NCBI GenBank assembly: GCA_965247775.1
Contig: OZ252031.1
Span: 1,550,001 to 1,614,000, forward strand
Direction: 5' to 3'
Source: G965247775 sp965247775
GTDB taxonomy: Bacteria > Chloroflexota > Dehalococcoidia > Bin125
Length of the DNA stretch: 64,000 nucleotides
The notes below the pieces were generated by a model. It saw nothing but the letters and a program-made list of their open reading frames with translations, searched no databases and had not been told where the DNA came from. The translations under genes and the position numbers were made by a program. Positions within the stretch are counted from its first letter, which is position 1. Every line of letters starts with the position of its first letter. Positions 49,772 to 60,621 of the stretch are shown here, piece after piece.

Positions 49772-49780
49772 AGTCGTGCG

Positions 49781-49789
49781 ATCCTAGCA
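49781..49789 (-). promoter_or_regulatory. extended -10 of the DUF6159-like gene
   Basis: TGC-TAGGAT on the minus strand, nine bases before the ATG; the predicted mRNA leader is only about 2-3 nt. Confidence 0.45.
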
Positions 49790-49839
49790 TCCGCAGTCCA
49801 GAGACGGGTACGGCGGGCCGTCGAGGCGCTGAGCGGCCG

Positions 49840-52758
49840 TTACCCGCGGAGTGGGTCCATGTCGCGCCAGTTGGGACCGCTCTTCATTTCGATCTGGAGC
49901 GGCACGACCATTTCGATGGCGCTCGGCATGATCTCGCCCAGCAGCACCGCGACCTCGGAGACCTCGGCTCGGGGCAGTTCGATGATGAGTTCGTCGTGGA
50001 CCTGGAGGATCATGCGAGCGCCGAGTTCGCGCTCGCCGAGGCCGGCGGCCACCTGCAGCATGGCCCGTTTCATGACGTCGGCGGCGGTGCCCTGCACGGG
50101 CATGTTGACGGCGACGCGCTCGGCGGCGGAACGGGCCTGGAAGTTGTTGGACTTGATCTCGGGGATGTAGCGGCGGCGGCCCAGGAGCGTCTCCGCGTGC
50201 CCGCAGGCGCGGGTGGAGGCCTTGATTTCCTCGATGTACTCGGCGACGCGGGCGAAGCGCTCGAAGTAGGCGTCGATGAACTGCTGGGCCTCGGCCCGCT
50301 CCATGCGGGCCCGCTGCGAGAGACCGTGGGCGGTGAGGCCGTAGATCACGCCGAAGTTCATCATCTTGGCGATGCGGCGCATCTCCGAGTCGACGTCCGC
50401 GGGAGCGACACCGTAGACGCCGGAGGCAGTGGCGGCATGGATGTCCTCGTCGTCGCGGAAGGCCTCGATCAGACTGGGGTCCTGGGAGAGGTGCGCGAGC
50501 ACTCGTAGCTCGATCTGGGAGTAGTCGGCGCCGAGGAAGACCGAGTCCTTGCCGCCGCGGGTGACGAAGGCGGCGCGGATGGAGCGGCCCATCTCGGTGC
50601 GCACGGGGATGTTCTGCAGATTCGGGTTCTCGGAGGAGAGTCGGCCGGTGGCCGCGACGGCCTGGTTGTAGTCGGTATGGATGCGGCCGGTGCGGGCGTT
50701 TATGAGGCCGGGGAGAGTGTCCACGTAGGTCGACTTGAGCTTGGCGAGTTCTCGGTACTGCAGCACCTGTTCGATGGCAGGATGGGCATCGGCGATGCGC
50801 TCCAGTGCCTGGGCGTCCGTGCTGTATCCCTGCGTCGTCTTGCGCGTTTTGGGGAGGGCCAACTCCTCGAAGAGGACTTCGCTGAGTTGTTTCGGCGAGG
50901 CGACGTTGAATTCATGGCCGACGGAGGAGTGGATGGCCTGCTCGATCGCGGCGATCTCTGATTCGAGTTGCTGGGCGAGTTGGGCGAAGGCCCTGGGGTC
51001 CAGCGTGACGCCGGTGCGTTCCATCGCGGCGAGCACGGCGACGAGGGGCAGCTCCATGATGCGGTAGAGATCCGCGATGCCGGTCTCGCGCTCGAACTCG
51101 TCGGCGAAGGTGGGGGCCAGACGGAGGGCGGCGTCGGCGTTCGCGGCGGCGTAGGCGCCCGCCTCATCGGCCGGGACTTGGGTGAGCGTGATCTGCTTCT
51201 TGCCGCTGCCGATGAGGTCCTGTAGGGGGGCGAGCTTCATTCCGAGGCGCTCGAAGGCGAGCGTTTTGAGACTGGTCGTGCTCTCGCCCAGGAGATAGGC
51301 GGCAAGCATGGTGTCTTGGGCCAGGCCGCGGAGGGTGACGTCGTCCTCCGCGAGGACCTTCATCGCGAACTTCGCGTTGTGGACGAGCTTGGGTACGTCG
51401 CCATCCTCCAGGAGGGGGCGGAGGGCGTCGCGGGCCTCTTCCGGCGGCAGCATGGACCCGGCGCCTTCCGCGTCCGGGGCGATGTCGAGCGCGGTCTGCG
51501 TTCCTAGGGCCGGGGGCGGCGAGTGGCGGACGGGGACGTAACAGGCCTCGCCGGGCGCGACGGCGAGAGCGTAGCCGGCGATCTCGCAGTCCATCGCGTC
51601 GGGGCTGGAGGTCTCGATGCTGAGGCCGAGGAGATCGGCGGCGCGGGCGCGGTCAACCCAGCGAGCCAGGCTGGCGGCATCGCGCACGATCTCGTAGTCC
51701 ACGGCGATGTAATCGTCGGGGACGGGCGAGCGGCTGCCGGCGGGCCAGTCGGCGAGGCGGTCAATGAGCGAGCGGAACTCAAGCTCGGTGAAGAGTTCCA
51801 CGACTGGGGCGTCGTCGAAATCGGACAAGCGGGTGGCCTCGATGTCGAGGCTGACGGGGACGTCGTGCCGGATGCTGGCCATATCGCGGGAATGGCGAGC
51901 CAGATCGGCGTATTCGCGCAGGGCTTTCTGCGCGCGGGGCGGCTTGACGGCGTCGAGGTGCTCGTAGATCTCGTCCAGGGTGCGGTACTCGTTGAGGAGC
52001 TTGACGGCGGTCTTGTCGCCGATGCCGGGGACGCCGGGGATGTTGTCAGAGGTGTCCCCCTTGAGAGCCTTGTAATCGATGATCTGGATGGGGTCGATGC
52101 CGTAGCGATCGCGGACCTTCTCGTCGCTGTCGTAGAGGACGGTGTCGCGTTGGTAGGGGCGGTACATGTAGACCTTGATGCCGGGGCGGACGAGCTGCAG
52201 CAGGTCGCTGTCGAGGGTGCCGATCCATGTTTCGAGGCCGGTCTCGGTGGCCTGGTCGGCGAGGGTGGCGAGAACGTCGTCGGCTTCGAAGCCGTCCGCC
52301 TCATACAGGGGGATGCCGAAGGCCTGGATGACTTGGCGGCAGCGCTCGATCTGGGCGGGGAGGGCCTCAGGGATGGGCTCGCGGTGGGCTTTGTAGTCGG
52401 CGTCGGCGTCGTGGCGGAAGGTCGGGGCGGCGGTGTCCATGGCGATGGCGATGTGCGTGGGTTTGAGTTCCCGCACGACACGCAGCAAGGTGTTGACGAA
52501 ACCGTAGACCGCGGTGGTCTCCTCCCCGGTCTTCTTGACGCTGAAGGGCTGAACCTCACGCAGCGCGAAGTAGGCGCGGAATATGATCCCGTGGCCGTCG
52601 AGGATGACGAAGCGCTCCCGTGGCGGCGGTGAGCCGGCCGTCTTCGTCTTGGCGGGCTTCGTCGTGGCCGCCTCCTTTGCGCTTGGCTTTGGGGCAGCCG
52701 TCTTCGCAGCCTTGGGCTTCGTGTCGGCGGCGACCTTCTTGGCGGCGGGCGGGCTCAC
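49840..52758 (-). CDS. polA: DNA polymerase I
   Basis: Gap-filling repair polymerase, 972 residues. After a Lys/Ala-rich tail of about 45 residues come a 5'-nuclease domain (FVILDGHGIIFRAYFALRE, EADGFEADDVLATLA, DNIPGVPGIGDKTAVKLL), a 3'-5' exonuclease fold, and the family A polymerase (FVTRGGKDSVFLGADYSQIELRVLAHLS, RRIAKMMNFGVIYGLTAHGLSQ, LQVHDELIIELP). In the exonuclease region the DxE metal motif reads SIET, so proofreading is probably lost, as in several other bacterial Pol I. GTG start six bases after TATACT, with no Shine-Dalgarno. Confidence 0.95.
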   Translation of the reverse strand: MSPPAAKKVAADTKPKAAKTAAPKPSAKEAATTKPAKTKTAGSPPPRERFVILDGHGIIFRAYFALREVQPFSVKKTGEETTAVYGFVNTLLRVVRELKPTHIAIAMDTAAPTFRHDADADYKAHREPIPEALPAQIERCRQVIQAFGIPLYEADGFEADDVLATLADQATETGLETWIGTLDSDLLQLVRPGIKVYMYRPYQRDTVLYDSDEKVRDRYGIDPIQIIDYKALKGDTSDNIPGVPGIGDKTAVKLLNEYRTLDEIYEHLDAVKPPRAQKALREYADLARHSRDMASIRHDVPVSLDIEATRLSDFDDAPVVELFTELEFRSLIDRLADWPAGSRSPVPDDYIAVDYEIVRDAASLARWVDRARAADLLGLSIETSSPDAMDCEIAGYALAVAPGEACYVPVRHSPPPALGTQTALDIAPDAEGAGSMLPPEEARDALRPLLEDGDVPKLVHNAKFAMKVLAEDDVTLRGLAQDTMLAAYLLGESTTSLKTLAFERLGMKLAPLQDLIGSGKKQITLTQVPADEAGAYAAANADAALRLAPTFADEFERETGIADLYRIMELPLVAVLAAMERTGVTLDPRAFAQLAQQLESEIAAIEQAIHSSVGHEFNVASPKQLSEVLFEELALPKTRKTTQGYSTDAQALERIADAHPAIEQVLQYRELAKLKSTYVDTLPGLINARTGRIHTDYNQAVAATGRLSSENPNLQNIPVRTEMGRSIRAAFVTRGGKDSVFLGADYSQIELRVLAHLSQDPSLIEAFRDDEDIHAATASGVYGVAPADVDSEMRRIAKMMNFGVIYGLTAHGLSQRARMERAEAQQFIDAYFERFARVAEYIEEIKASTRACGHAETLLGRRRYIPEIKSNNFQARSAAERVAVNMPVQGTAADVMKRAMLQVAAGLGERELGARMILQVHDELIIELPRAEVSEVAVLLGEIMPSAIEMVVPLQIEMKSGPNWRDMDPLRG

Positions 52759-52764
52759 GGGGCG

Positions 52765-52770
52765 AGTATA
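52765..52770 (-). promoter_or_regulatory. -10 element positioned for a leaderless polA mRNA
   Basis: TATACT on the minus strand, six bases, then the polA GTG. Confidence 0.55.
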
Positions 52771-52792
52771 GGCGGCCTGCGGGCGACGTCCG

Positions 52793-53440
52793 TCAGCGGA
52801 TCACCAGTTCCAGTTCGACGCCGTTGCGGAGGCGCAGGCGCTGCGGGTCACAGTGATCGCAGGTGAGGGTGAAGTCGATGCCGCCGGCGGGCAGGCGCAG
52901 GCCCACGGATGCGCTGTCGTCGGGCGCGAGGCTGAAGGGCAGGAGGGTGCGCCCAAAGCCGCGGTCCGGGCCCGCACGGACCGCGCCGCGCTGACGGCGG
53001 CCGCTCTCGTTGACGACGTGGAGGTCGCTGCGGTTGGAGGTGGGGCGGGCCGTGGAGAAGACGAGGACGACGATACGCTGCCCCTGGGCGAGCGAGAAGC
53101 GCACGCTGCGGCAGCCTGTGCACTGGGCGAGGAAATCGATGGGATCGGCGCCGACGTCGAGGGGGACGGTGATGGCTTCTTCGAAGGAGACGGCGGCGCG
53201 CTCGCGGCGGGTCGTGCCGCCGTCATCGGTGACGCGGTGAAGCTCAACGTTCCTGAACGCGCCGCTGAGATTGAGAAGGGCAGCAAAGGCGGGCTCCGGG
53301 AAGGGGTCCTGGGCCCCGCCGGGACGTGTGTGCGCGGCGAGCGCAGCGGTGATGGCGAGCACCGCCAGGAGTACAAGGCCCCCGACCGCGGCCCGGGATC
53401 CTGGGCGGGGAGGGCCAGCGAGGCGCGCGGACAATGGCAC
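52793..53440 (-). CDS. predicted secreted or anchored protein, function unknown
   Basis: A 215-residue product with an N-terminal hydrophobic helix (VGGLVLLAVLAITAALAA, signal peptide or anchor) ending near HTRPGGAQ. The rest is beta-rich: NLSGAFRNVELHRVTDDGG, VPLDVGADPIDFLAQCTGCRSV, IVVLVFSTARP, GGIDFTLTCDHCDPQRLRL. Two CxxC pairs could form disulfides or bind metal. AGGAGG precedes the GTG. It is divergent from uvrA and shares the intergenic region that holds a LexA box, so SOS control is possible. polA lies 34 nt downstream. Confidence 0.6.
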   Translation of the reverse strand: MPLSARLAGPPRPGSRAAVGGLVLLAVLAITAALAAHTRPGGAQDPFPEPAFAALLNLSGAFRNVELHRVTDDGGTTRRERAAVSFEEAITVPLDVGADPIDFLAQCTGCRSVRFSLAQGQRIVVLVFSTARPTSNRSDLHVVNESGRRQRGAVRAGPDRGFGRTLLPFSLAPDDSASVGLRLPAGGIDFTLTCDHCDPQRLRLRNGVELELVIR

Positions 53441-53474
53441 GCGGAACCTCCTGATGACGGCGCGGCACAGAGGC

Positions 53475-53488
53475 CGAACACCTGTTCG
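53475..53488. promoter_or_regulatory. LexA (SOS) box upstream of uvrA
   Basis: CGAACACCTGTTCG has a perfect inverted repeat CGAAC-N4-GTTCG, the operator class bound by LexA of Gram-positive type. It overlaps the -35 position for the uvrA -10 at 53506-53511. Confidence 0.8.
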
Positions 53489-53505
53489 CTCCCGGCGACC
53501 CCTGG

Positions 53506-53511
53506 TAGACT
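53506..53511 (+). promoter_or_regulatory. uvrA -10 element
   Basis: TAGACT, 17 bp downstream of 53488, so the LexA box covers the -35 region. The leader to the GTG is about 42 nt. Confidence 0.5.
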
Positions 53512-53559
53512 CGGCACACGATCCCCGCTGGCCCCGCCCGGACGGATGGAGTGACGGCC

Positions 53560-56631
<3,072 letters not shown>

Positions 56632-56682
56632 GGCGTCGAGGGCCAGGCATGGCCGCCGCCTTCGGACATCGGCCCCGGGGTG

Positions 56683-56711
56683 TTGCCCCGACCGAAAGGG
56701 CCCTATATAAG
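56683..56711 (+). promoter_or_regulatory. ferredoxin promoter
   Basis: TTGCCC (56683-56688), 17 bp, TATAAG (56706-56711; within TATATAAG). A leader of about 53 nt carries GGAGG before the ATG. Confidence 0.65.
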
Positions 56712-56770
56712 GGGTGCGGAGCGGGCAGCGGACCGGCGCAGCGCTCGCGGCCCACGGGAGGCAGCAGTTC

Positions 56771-57052
56771 ATGACGTATACGATTACGGAGCCCTGCATC
56801 GACGTGAAGGACCAGTCCTGCGTGGAGGTCTGCCCCGTCGATTGCATCCATGCGGACGACGAAGACCGCATCCTCTACATCAGCCCGGACGAGTGCATTG
56901 ATTGTGGCGCCTGCGAGCCTGCCTGCCCCGTCACGGCCATCTTCGCGGAAGACGACGTGCCCGAGGAGTGGACCGCGTACACCGAGATCAACGCCATTTG
57001 GTACGAAGATAAGGCCGGCGCGCGAGAAAAGGTGGCGGCGCTCGCTCCCTAG
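56771..57052 (+). CDS. fdxA: FdxA-type 7Fe ferredoxin
   Basis: A 93-residue electron carrier of the [3Fe-4S][4Fe-4S] type. It starts TYTITEPCIDVKDQSCVEVC with PVDCIH, then LYISPDECIDCGACEPACPV, the two cluster motifs, followed by EDDVPEEWTAYTEIN, the FdxA C-terminal pattern. Strong promoter, ribosome-binding site and terminator point to high expression as a single gene. Confidence 0.95.
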   Translation: MTYTITEPCIDVKDQSCVEVCPVDCIHADDEDRILYISPDECIDCGACEPACPVTAIFAEDDVPEEWTAYTEINAIWYEDKAGAREKVAALAP

Positions 57053-57075
57053 CCGCCGCCGGCCCTCCGATCCGC

Positions 57076-57110
57076 AATGCCCGGCGCAGTCGCGCCGGGC
57101 ATTCTTGTCT
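57076..57110 (+). terminator. intrinsic terminator after fdxA
   Basis: AATGCCCGGCGC (57076-57087) pairs perfectly with GCGCCGGGCATT (57092-57103) around a 4-nt loop, then CTTGTCT. It lies between convergent fdxA and glyS and may serve both. Confidence 0.85.
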
Positions 57111-57136
57111 CCGCGCTGTGGAGCGGCCGCTCCCGC

Positions 57137-58456
57137 CTACAGGCCGAGGCGCGCTCGCACCGCCTGCACGAGACCATCGATCGGGACGCGGTCCTGGGCC
57201 TGCGTGTCGCGATCGCGGATGGTGACGGCGCCGTCGTCGAGGGAGTCGAAGTCCACCGTGACGCAGAGAGGCGTGCCGATCTCATCCTGACGTCGGTAGC
57301 GACGGCCGATGCTCTGCGTCTCGTCATACTGCGTGGTCCAGTGGGGGCGGAGGCAGGCCCAGACCTCCTGGGCCAGGGGATTGAGCTTGGCGTTGCGGCT
57401 GAGCGGGAGCACGGCGACCTGGAAGGGCGCGATGCGAGGGTGGAACTTCAGGATGGTGCGGGCGTCGCCTTTTTCGTCGGGCTCCACATGGTAGGCGTCG
57501 GCGAGGAAGGCGAGAGCGGCGCGATCGACGCCCGCGGCCGGTTCGATGACGTAAGGGACGATGTGCTCGTTGGCTTCGTGGTTGAAGTAGGTGAGACGCT
57601 TGCCACTGTGCTGGGCGTGGGTCTTGAGATCGAAGTCGGTGCGGTTGGCGACGCCCTCGAGTTCGTCCCAGCCCCAGGGAAACCGGTACTGGAGGTCGGT
57701 GGTGCCGGCCGAGTAGTGGGACAGCTTCTCGGGCGGATGGACGTCGCGACGCAGGTTCTCAGGACGGATCCCGAGATCGACGTACCACTGCTGGCGGAGG
57801 TCGATCCAGCGCTGGTACCAGTCCTCGGCGGCGGCGGGGGAAACGAAGAACTCCATCTCCATCTGCTCGAACTCGCGAGTGCGGAAGGTGAAGTTGCCGG
57901 GGGTGATTTCGTTGCGGAAGGACTTGCCGATCTGGGCGATGCCGAAGGGCAGCCGGCGGCGGGTCACGGTGAGGACGTTCTCGAAGTTGACGAAGATGCC
58001 TTGGGCCGTCTCCGGGCGCAGGAAGGCCTCGGCGGCCGCGTCTTCGACGGGGCCGACGTGCGTTTTAAACATGAGATTGAACTGGCGCGCAGCGGTCATG
58101 GAATCGACCGATCCGCAGTTGGGGCAGGCGTTGCTGGCCAGCTGGTCCTCCCGGAAGCGCTGATGGCACTCCTTGCAGTCGACCAGGGGGTCGGTGAAGT
58201 TCTGCAGGTGCCCGCTGGCCTCCCAGACGGCGGGCGCCATGAGGATGGCGGCGTCCAGCCCGACGATGTCTGTGCGCTCCCGAACCATGGCGCGCCACCA
58301 TTGCTCTTTGATGTTCCGCTTGAGTTCCACGCCGATGGGCCCGTAGTCCCAGGTGGAGGCGAAGCCGCCGTAGATCTCAGAGCTGGGAAAGACGAAGCCG
58401 CGGCGCTTGGCCAGCGAGACGAGTGTGTCAAGGGTGAGGTCATCGGGAGCGGGCAT
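57137..58456 (-). CDS. glyS: glycyl-tRNA synthetase (single-chain dimeric type)
   Basis: Charges tRNA-Gly. The 439-residue class II enzyme has SLAKRRGFVFPSSEIYGG, then STWDYGPIGVELKRNI (motif 1), a zinc insert (CKECHQRF and CPNCGS), FLRPETAQGIFVNFEN, RRRLPFGIAQIGKSFRNEITP (motif 2), motif 3 near GVDRAALAFLADAY, and a C-terminal anticodon-binding domain (PFQVAVLPLSRN). Archaeal/eukaryotic-like alpha2 type, common in Chloroflexota and Gram-positives. ATG with CAGGA upstream. Confidence 0.95.
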   Translation of the reverse strand: MPAPDDLTLDTLVSLAKRRGFVFPSSEIYGGFASTWDYGPIGVELKRNIKEQWWRAMVRERTDIVGLDAAILMAPAVWEASGHLQNFTDPLVDCKECHQRFREDQLASNACPNCGSVDSMTAARQFNLMFKTHVGPVEDAAAEAFLRPETAQGIFVNFENVLTVTRRRLPFGIAQIGKSFRNEITPGNFTFRTREFEQMEMEFFVSPAAAEDWYQRWIDLRQQWYVDLGIRPENLRRDVHPPEKLSHYSAGTTDLQYRFPWGWDELEGVANRTDFDLKTHAQHSGKRLTYFNHEANEHIVPYVIEPAAGVDRAALAFLADAYHVEPDEKGDARTILKFHPRIAPFQVAVLPLSRNAKLNPLAQEVWACLRPHWTTQYDETQSIGRRYRRQDEIGTPLCVTVDFDSLDDGAVTIRDRDTQAQDRVPIDGLVQAVRARLGL

Positions 58457-58622
58457 ATGCGTCCTGCAGAGGCCTCCTGGAGCCGCGGGGGCGAGGCCGG
58501 TGGGCGCACGGGGCCCGAAGCCTCCGTCGCACGCTATCGCGCGGCGGATCCCCGTTCAACGCGAGCGCTGTCACTTCGCCGCTTGGGGCCCCAACCGTGG
58601 ATGTCCCGGGCCGGCACCGGCG

Positions 58623-58652
58623 TTGACCGCGAGAGGCCGCGCTGGATACGGT
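58623..58652 (+). promoter_or_regulatory. promoter of the small membrane protein/c-di-AMP receptor operon
   Basis: TTGACC (58623-58628), 18 bp, TACGGT (58647-58652). The predicted start near 58659 leaves a leader of about 9 nt. The other bases between glyS and this promoter hold nothing I can identify. Confidence 0.6.
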
Positions 58653-58667
58653 GCCGAGGGACGGCGA

Positions 58668-58811
58668 ATGGAGAAGACGGTGCGCTTTTTGATCGGTCTG
58701 GGGCTGGGGGTCGCCGTGGGGTTCGCGAGCGTCGCGATCATCACGGGAGACTCCGGTTCGGCGGCGCTGTTGCAGGTCCGCGCCCGGCGCTCGGGCGCGC
58801 CTCAGGCATAG
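58668..58811 (+). CDS. small single-pass membrane protein (47 aa)
   Basis: An N-terminal helix FLIGLGLGVAVGFASVAIIT is followed by a short basic tail (VRARRSGAPQA). GAGGGA lies upstream of the ATG. It resembles a stripped-down YtxH-type protein, but the match is too short for a firm call. It is 23 nt from the c-di-AMP receptor gene, so the two are probably co-transcribed. Confidence 0.5.
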   Translation: MEKTVRFLIGLGLGVAVGFASVAIITGDSGSAALLQVRARRSGAPQA

Positions 58812-58834
58812 CCCCGCACGGGTCCCGGGGCGTG

Positions 58835-59164
58835 ATGAAACTCATTGTGATGGTGGTCGACAGCGCCGATGTCGACCGTCTGGCCGACGAGATGGTGACG
58901 GCCGGCTATCCGGCGACGAAGCTGGGCAGCAGTGGGGGCTTCTTGCGGCGCCGATCCAGCACGCTGATCTCGGGCGTGGACGACGCGGCGGTGGATGACG
59001 TCGTGGCGCTGGCGCGGCGGCTCACGCGCGCCCGGGCGGAATTCGCCCCAGTGCACCAGATCCCGTTCCTAGGGGACGCGGTGGCCTCGCTGGACGGGCT
59101 GGAGGTGCGCCGGGGGGGCGCCGTGATCTGGGTGCTTCCCGTGGAGCGCTTCGAGCGGAGCTAG
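58835..59164 (+). CDS. cyclic-di-AMP receptor (DarA/PstA, PII-like)
   Basis: A 109-residue PII-like protein. MKLIVMVVDSADVDRLADEM, then TAGYPATKLGSSGGFLRR and SSTLISGVDD match the c-di-AMP-binding DarA/PstA family, including the TKL..GGFL loop that contacts the ligand. Expected to be a soluble trimer that senses c-di-AMP; its target is unknown. No diadenylate cyclase gene is in the window. Start ATG at 58835, or a GTG one codon earlier. Confidence 0.85.
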   Translation: MKLIVMVVDSADVDRLADEMVTAGYPATKLGSSGGFLRRRSSTLISGVDDAAVDDVVALARRLTRARAEFAPVHQIPFLGDAVASLDGLEVRRGGAVIWVLPVERFERS

Positions 59165-59202
59165 CGGTGCGGTCCGATCACCCCCGGCCCCGGCGTCGCC
59201 CC

Positions 59203-60473
59203 CTAGGCGGTCTTGGCGTCGCGTTCCTCGTGCTGCACGATCTCCAGCAGGACCTTGATCAGGAAGGGATCCCACTGGCCGCCCGCCCCGGCGTCCAGGA
59301 TGGCGCAGGCGTCTTCGTGCGGCAGAGGATCGCGGGACGGCCGGGGGGAGATCACGGCCACGTACGCGTCGGCCAGGGAGAGAATGCCTGCCTCGGCGCT
59401 GATCTCAGCCCCTGCCAGGATCTCCGGGTAGCCCTTGCCGTCCAGGCACTCGTGATGCGCGGCCACCCAGAGCGCAGCGGGCTCCAGGGCGCTGATCCGC
59501 TCCAGGATCTGGCCGGAGAAATTCGGGCGCCCGCGCATCCGCTCCATCTCCTCGATGGAGAGCAGGCTGGGCTTGAAGAGAATCCGGCTCGGCACGCCCA
59601 AGGTCCCCACGTCGTTCCAGAGGGCGGCGAGGCCAATGAGTTCGCCGCGCTGCGGGTTCACGCCCAGTGTGGCCGCCACGGCGCGGGCGTAAGCCGCCAC
59701 GCGTTGCCCGCGGCCCGCATCGTATCCAGCCTTGGCATCGATCAGGTTGGCGACCGCCCCGCTGAACTCACTCAGGAGTTCACTGCTGGCGGCGACGCCA
59801 CTCGTAGAAGCCGAGCCAGAGGGCATCGTCGCTGGTGACATCGGTGGGGGCAGCGGCGATGCCCGGCTCGATCTGTCTGCCGGACCAGCGGGCCACCTTG
59901 GCCCGCACGCGGGCCCGGGCGGTGAGCGGATTGGTTTCGCCGGCGACGGCGCCGTCGAAGAGGTCGGCGGCACGGAGCAAGCGGGCGACAGCCGGAATGT
60001 CCTCGCCACTGGGGGCGCCCGTGTCGCCGCTGCCGTCCCAGTTCTGGTGGCCGGCCGCCACGCCTTCCGCTGCGGCGGACTCAAGGCGGTGTGGATGGGC
60101 GGCTGCCCGGCGGCGAAGACCACGTCTTCGTCGACGCAGGGCCGCAGGGCGAGGCGTGAGGCGGCCAAGGGTACCCCGACGTCGGGGAGCAGCGCCGCAT
60201 AGAAGGCAGCCCGCGGACCTCCTCCGGCAGGCCGGCGGAGCGCGCGAGGGTGGTCGCGACGTGGGCGAGGCGGGCGGCGTGGCCCGGGTCCCGTCCCTCC
60301 GATGCGTCGAGGCCCAGGGAGAGCGCGCCCACCAGATCCCGCAGGGAGGCCGCCAGCCCTGGGACGATGTCCGGGTCCAGTTCTTCCCTTGAGGCGTCCC
60401 GCGTCGCGTCCTCTCCCCAGCGCGAGCGCTCCCCATCGGAGGCGACGCACCGCACCGGCGCTGATCCCGTCAC
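59203..60473 (-). pseudogene. HD-GYP-type protein broken by three frameshifts
   Basis: The protein is spread over three frames. The N-terminal part (LVGALSLGLDASEGRDPGHA, then ARLAHVATTLARSAGL) shifts near 60210 to AAFYAALLPDVGVPLAASRL, near 60080 to EGVAAGHQNWDGSGDTG and VARLLRAADLFDGAV, and near 59790 to the C-terminal domain (YDAGRGQRVAAYARAVAATL, ALWNDVGTLGVPSRIL, AAHHECLDGKGYPEILAG). Two HD-GYP-like repeats. In both, the HD pair is altered: LLPDVG and LWNDVG in place of LLHDIG; the GYP motif stays in the second. If expressed, it is more likely a c-di-GMP-binding or regulatory protein than an active phosphodiesterase. Confidence 0.7.
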
Positions 60474-60621
60474 TGGAATTATCGACCGAAACCGGTGCGG
60501 GCAGGAGGGGATGGAGCGGACGGAGTCGAAGGGCAGCGTTGCCCCCGAGGCCGAGCGGGGGTGGGGCCGGTCGACCTCGGGGGAGCGCCTAGGGGGGGCG
60601 CCCCAGGCGCGGGAGAAATCA

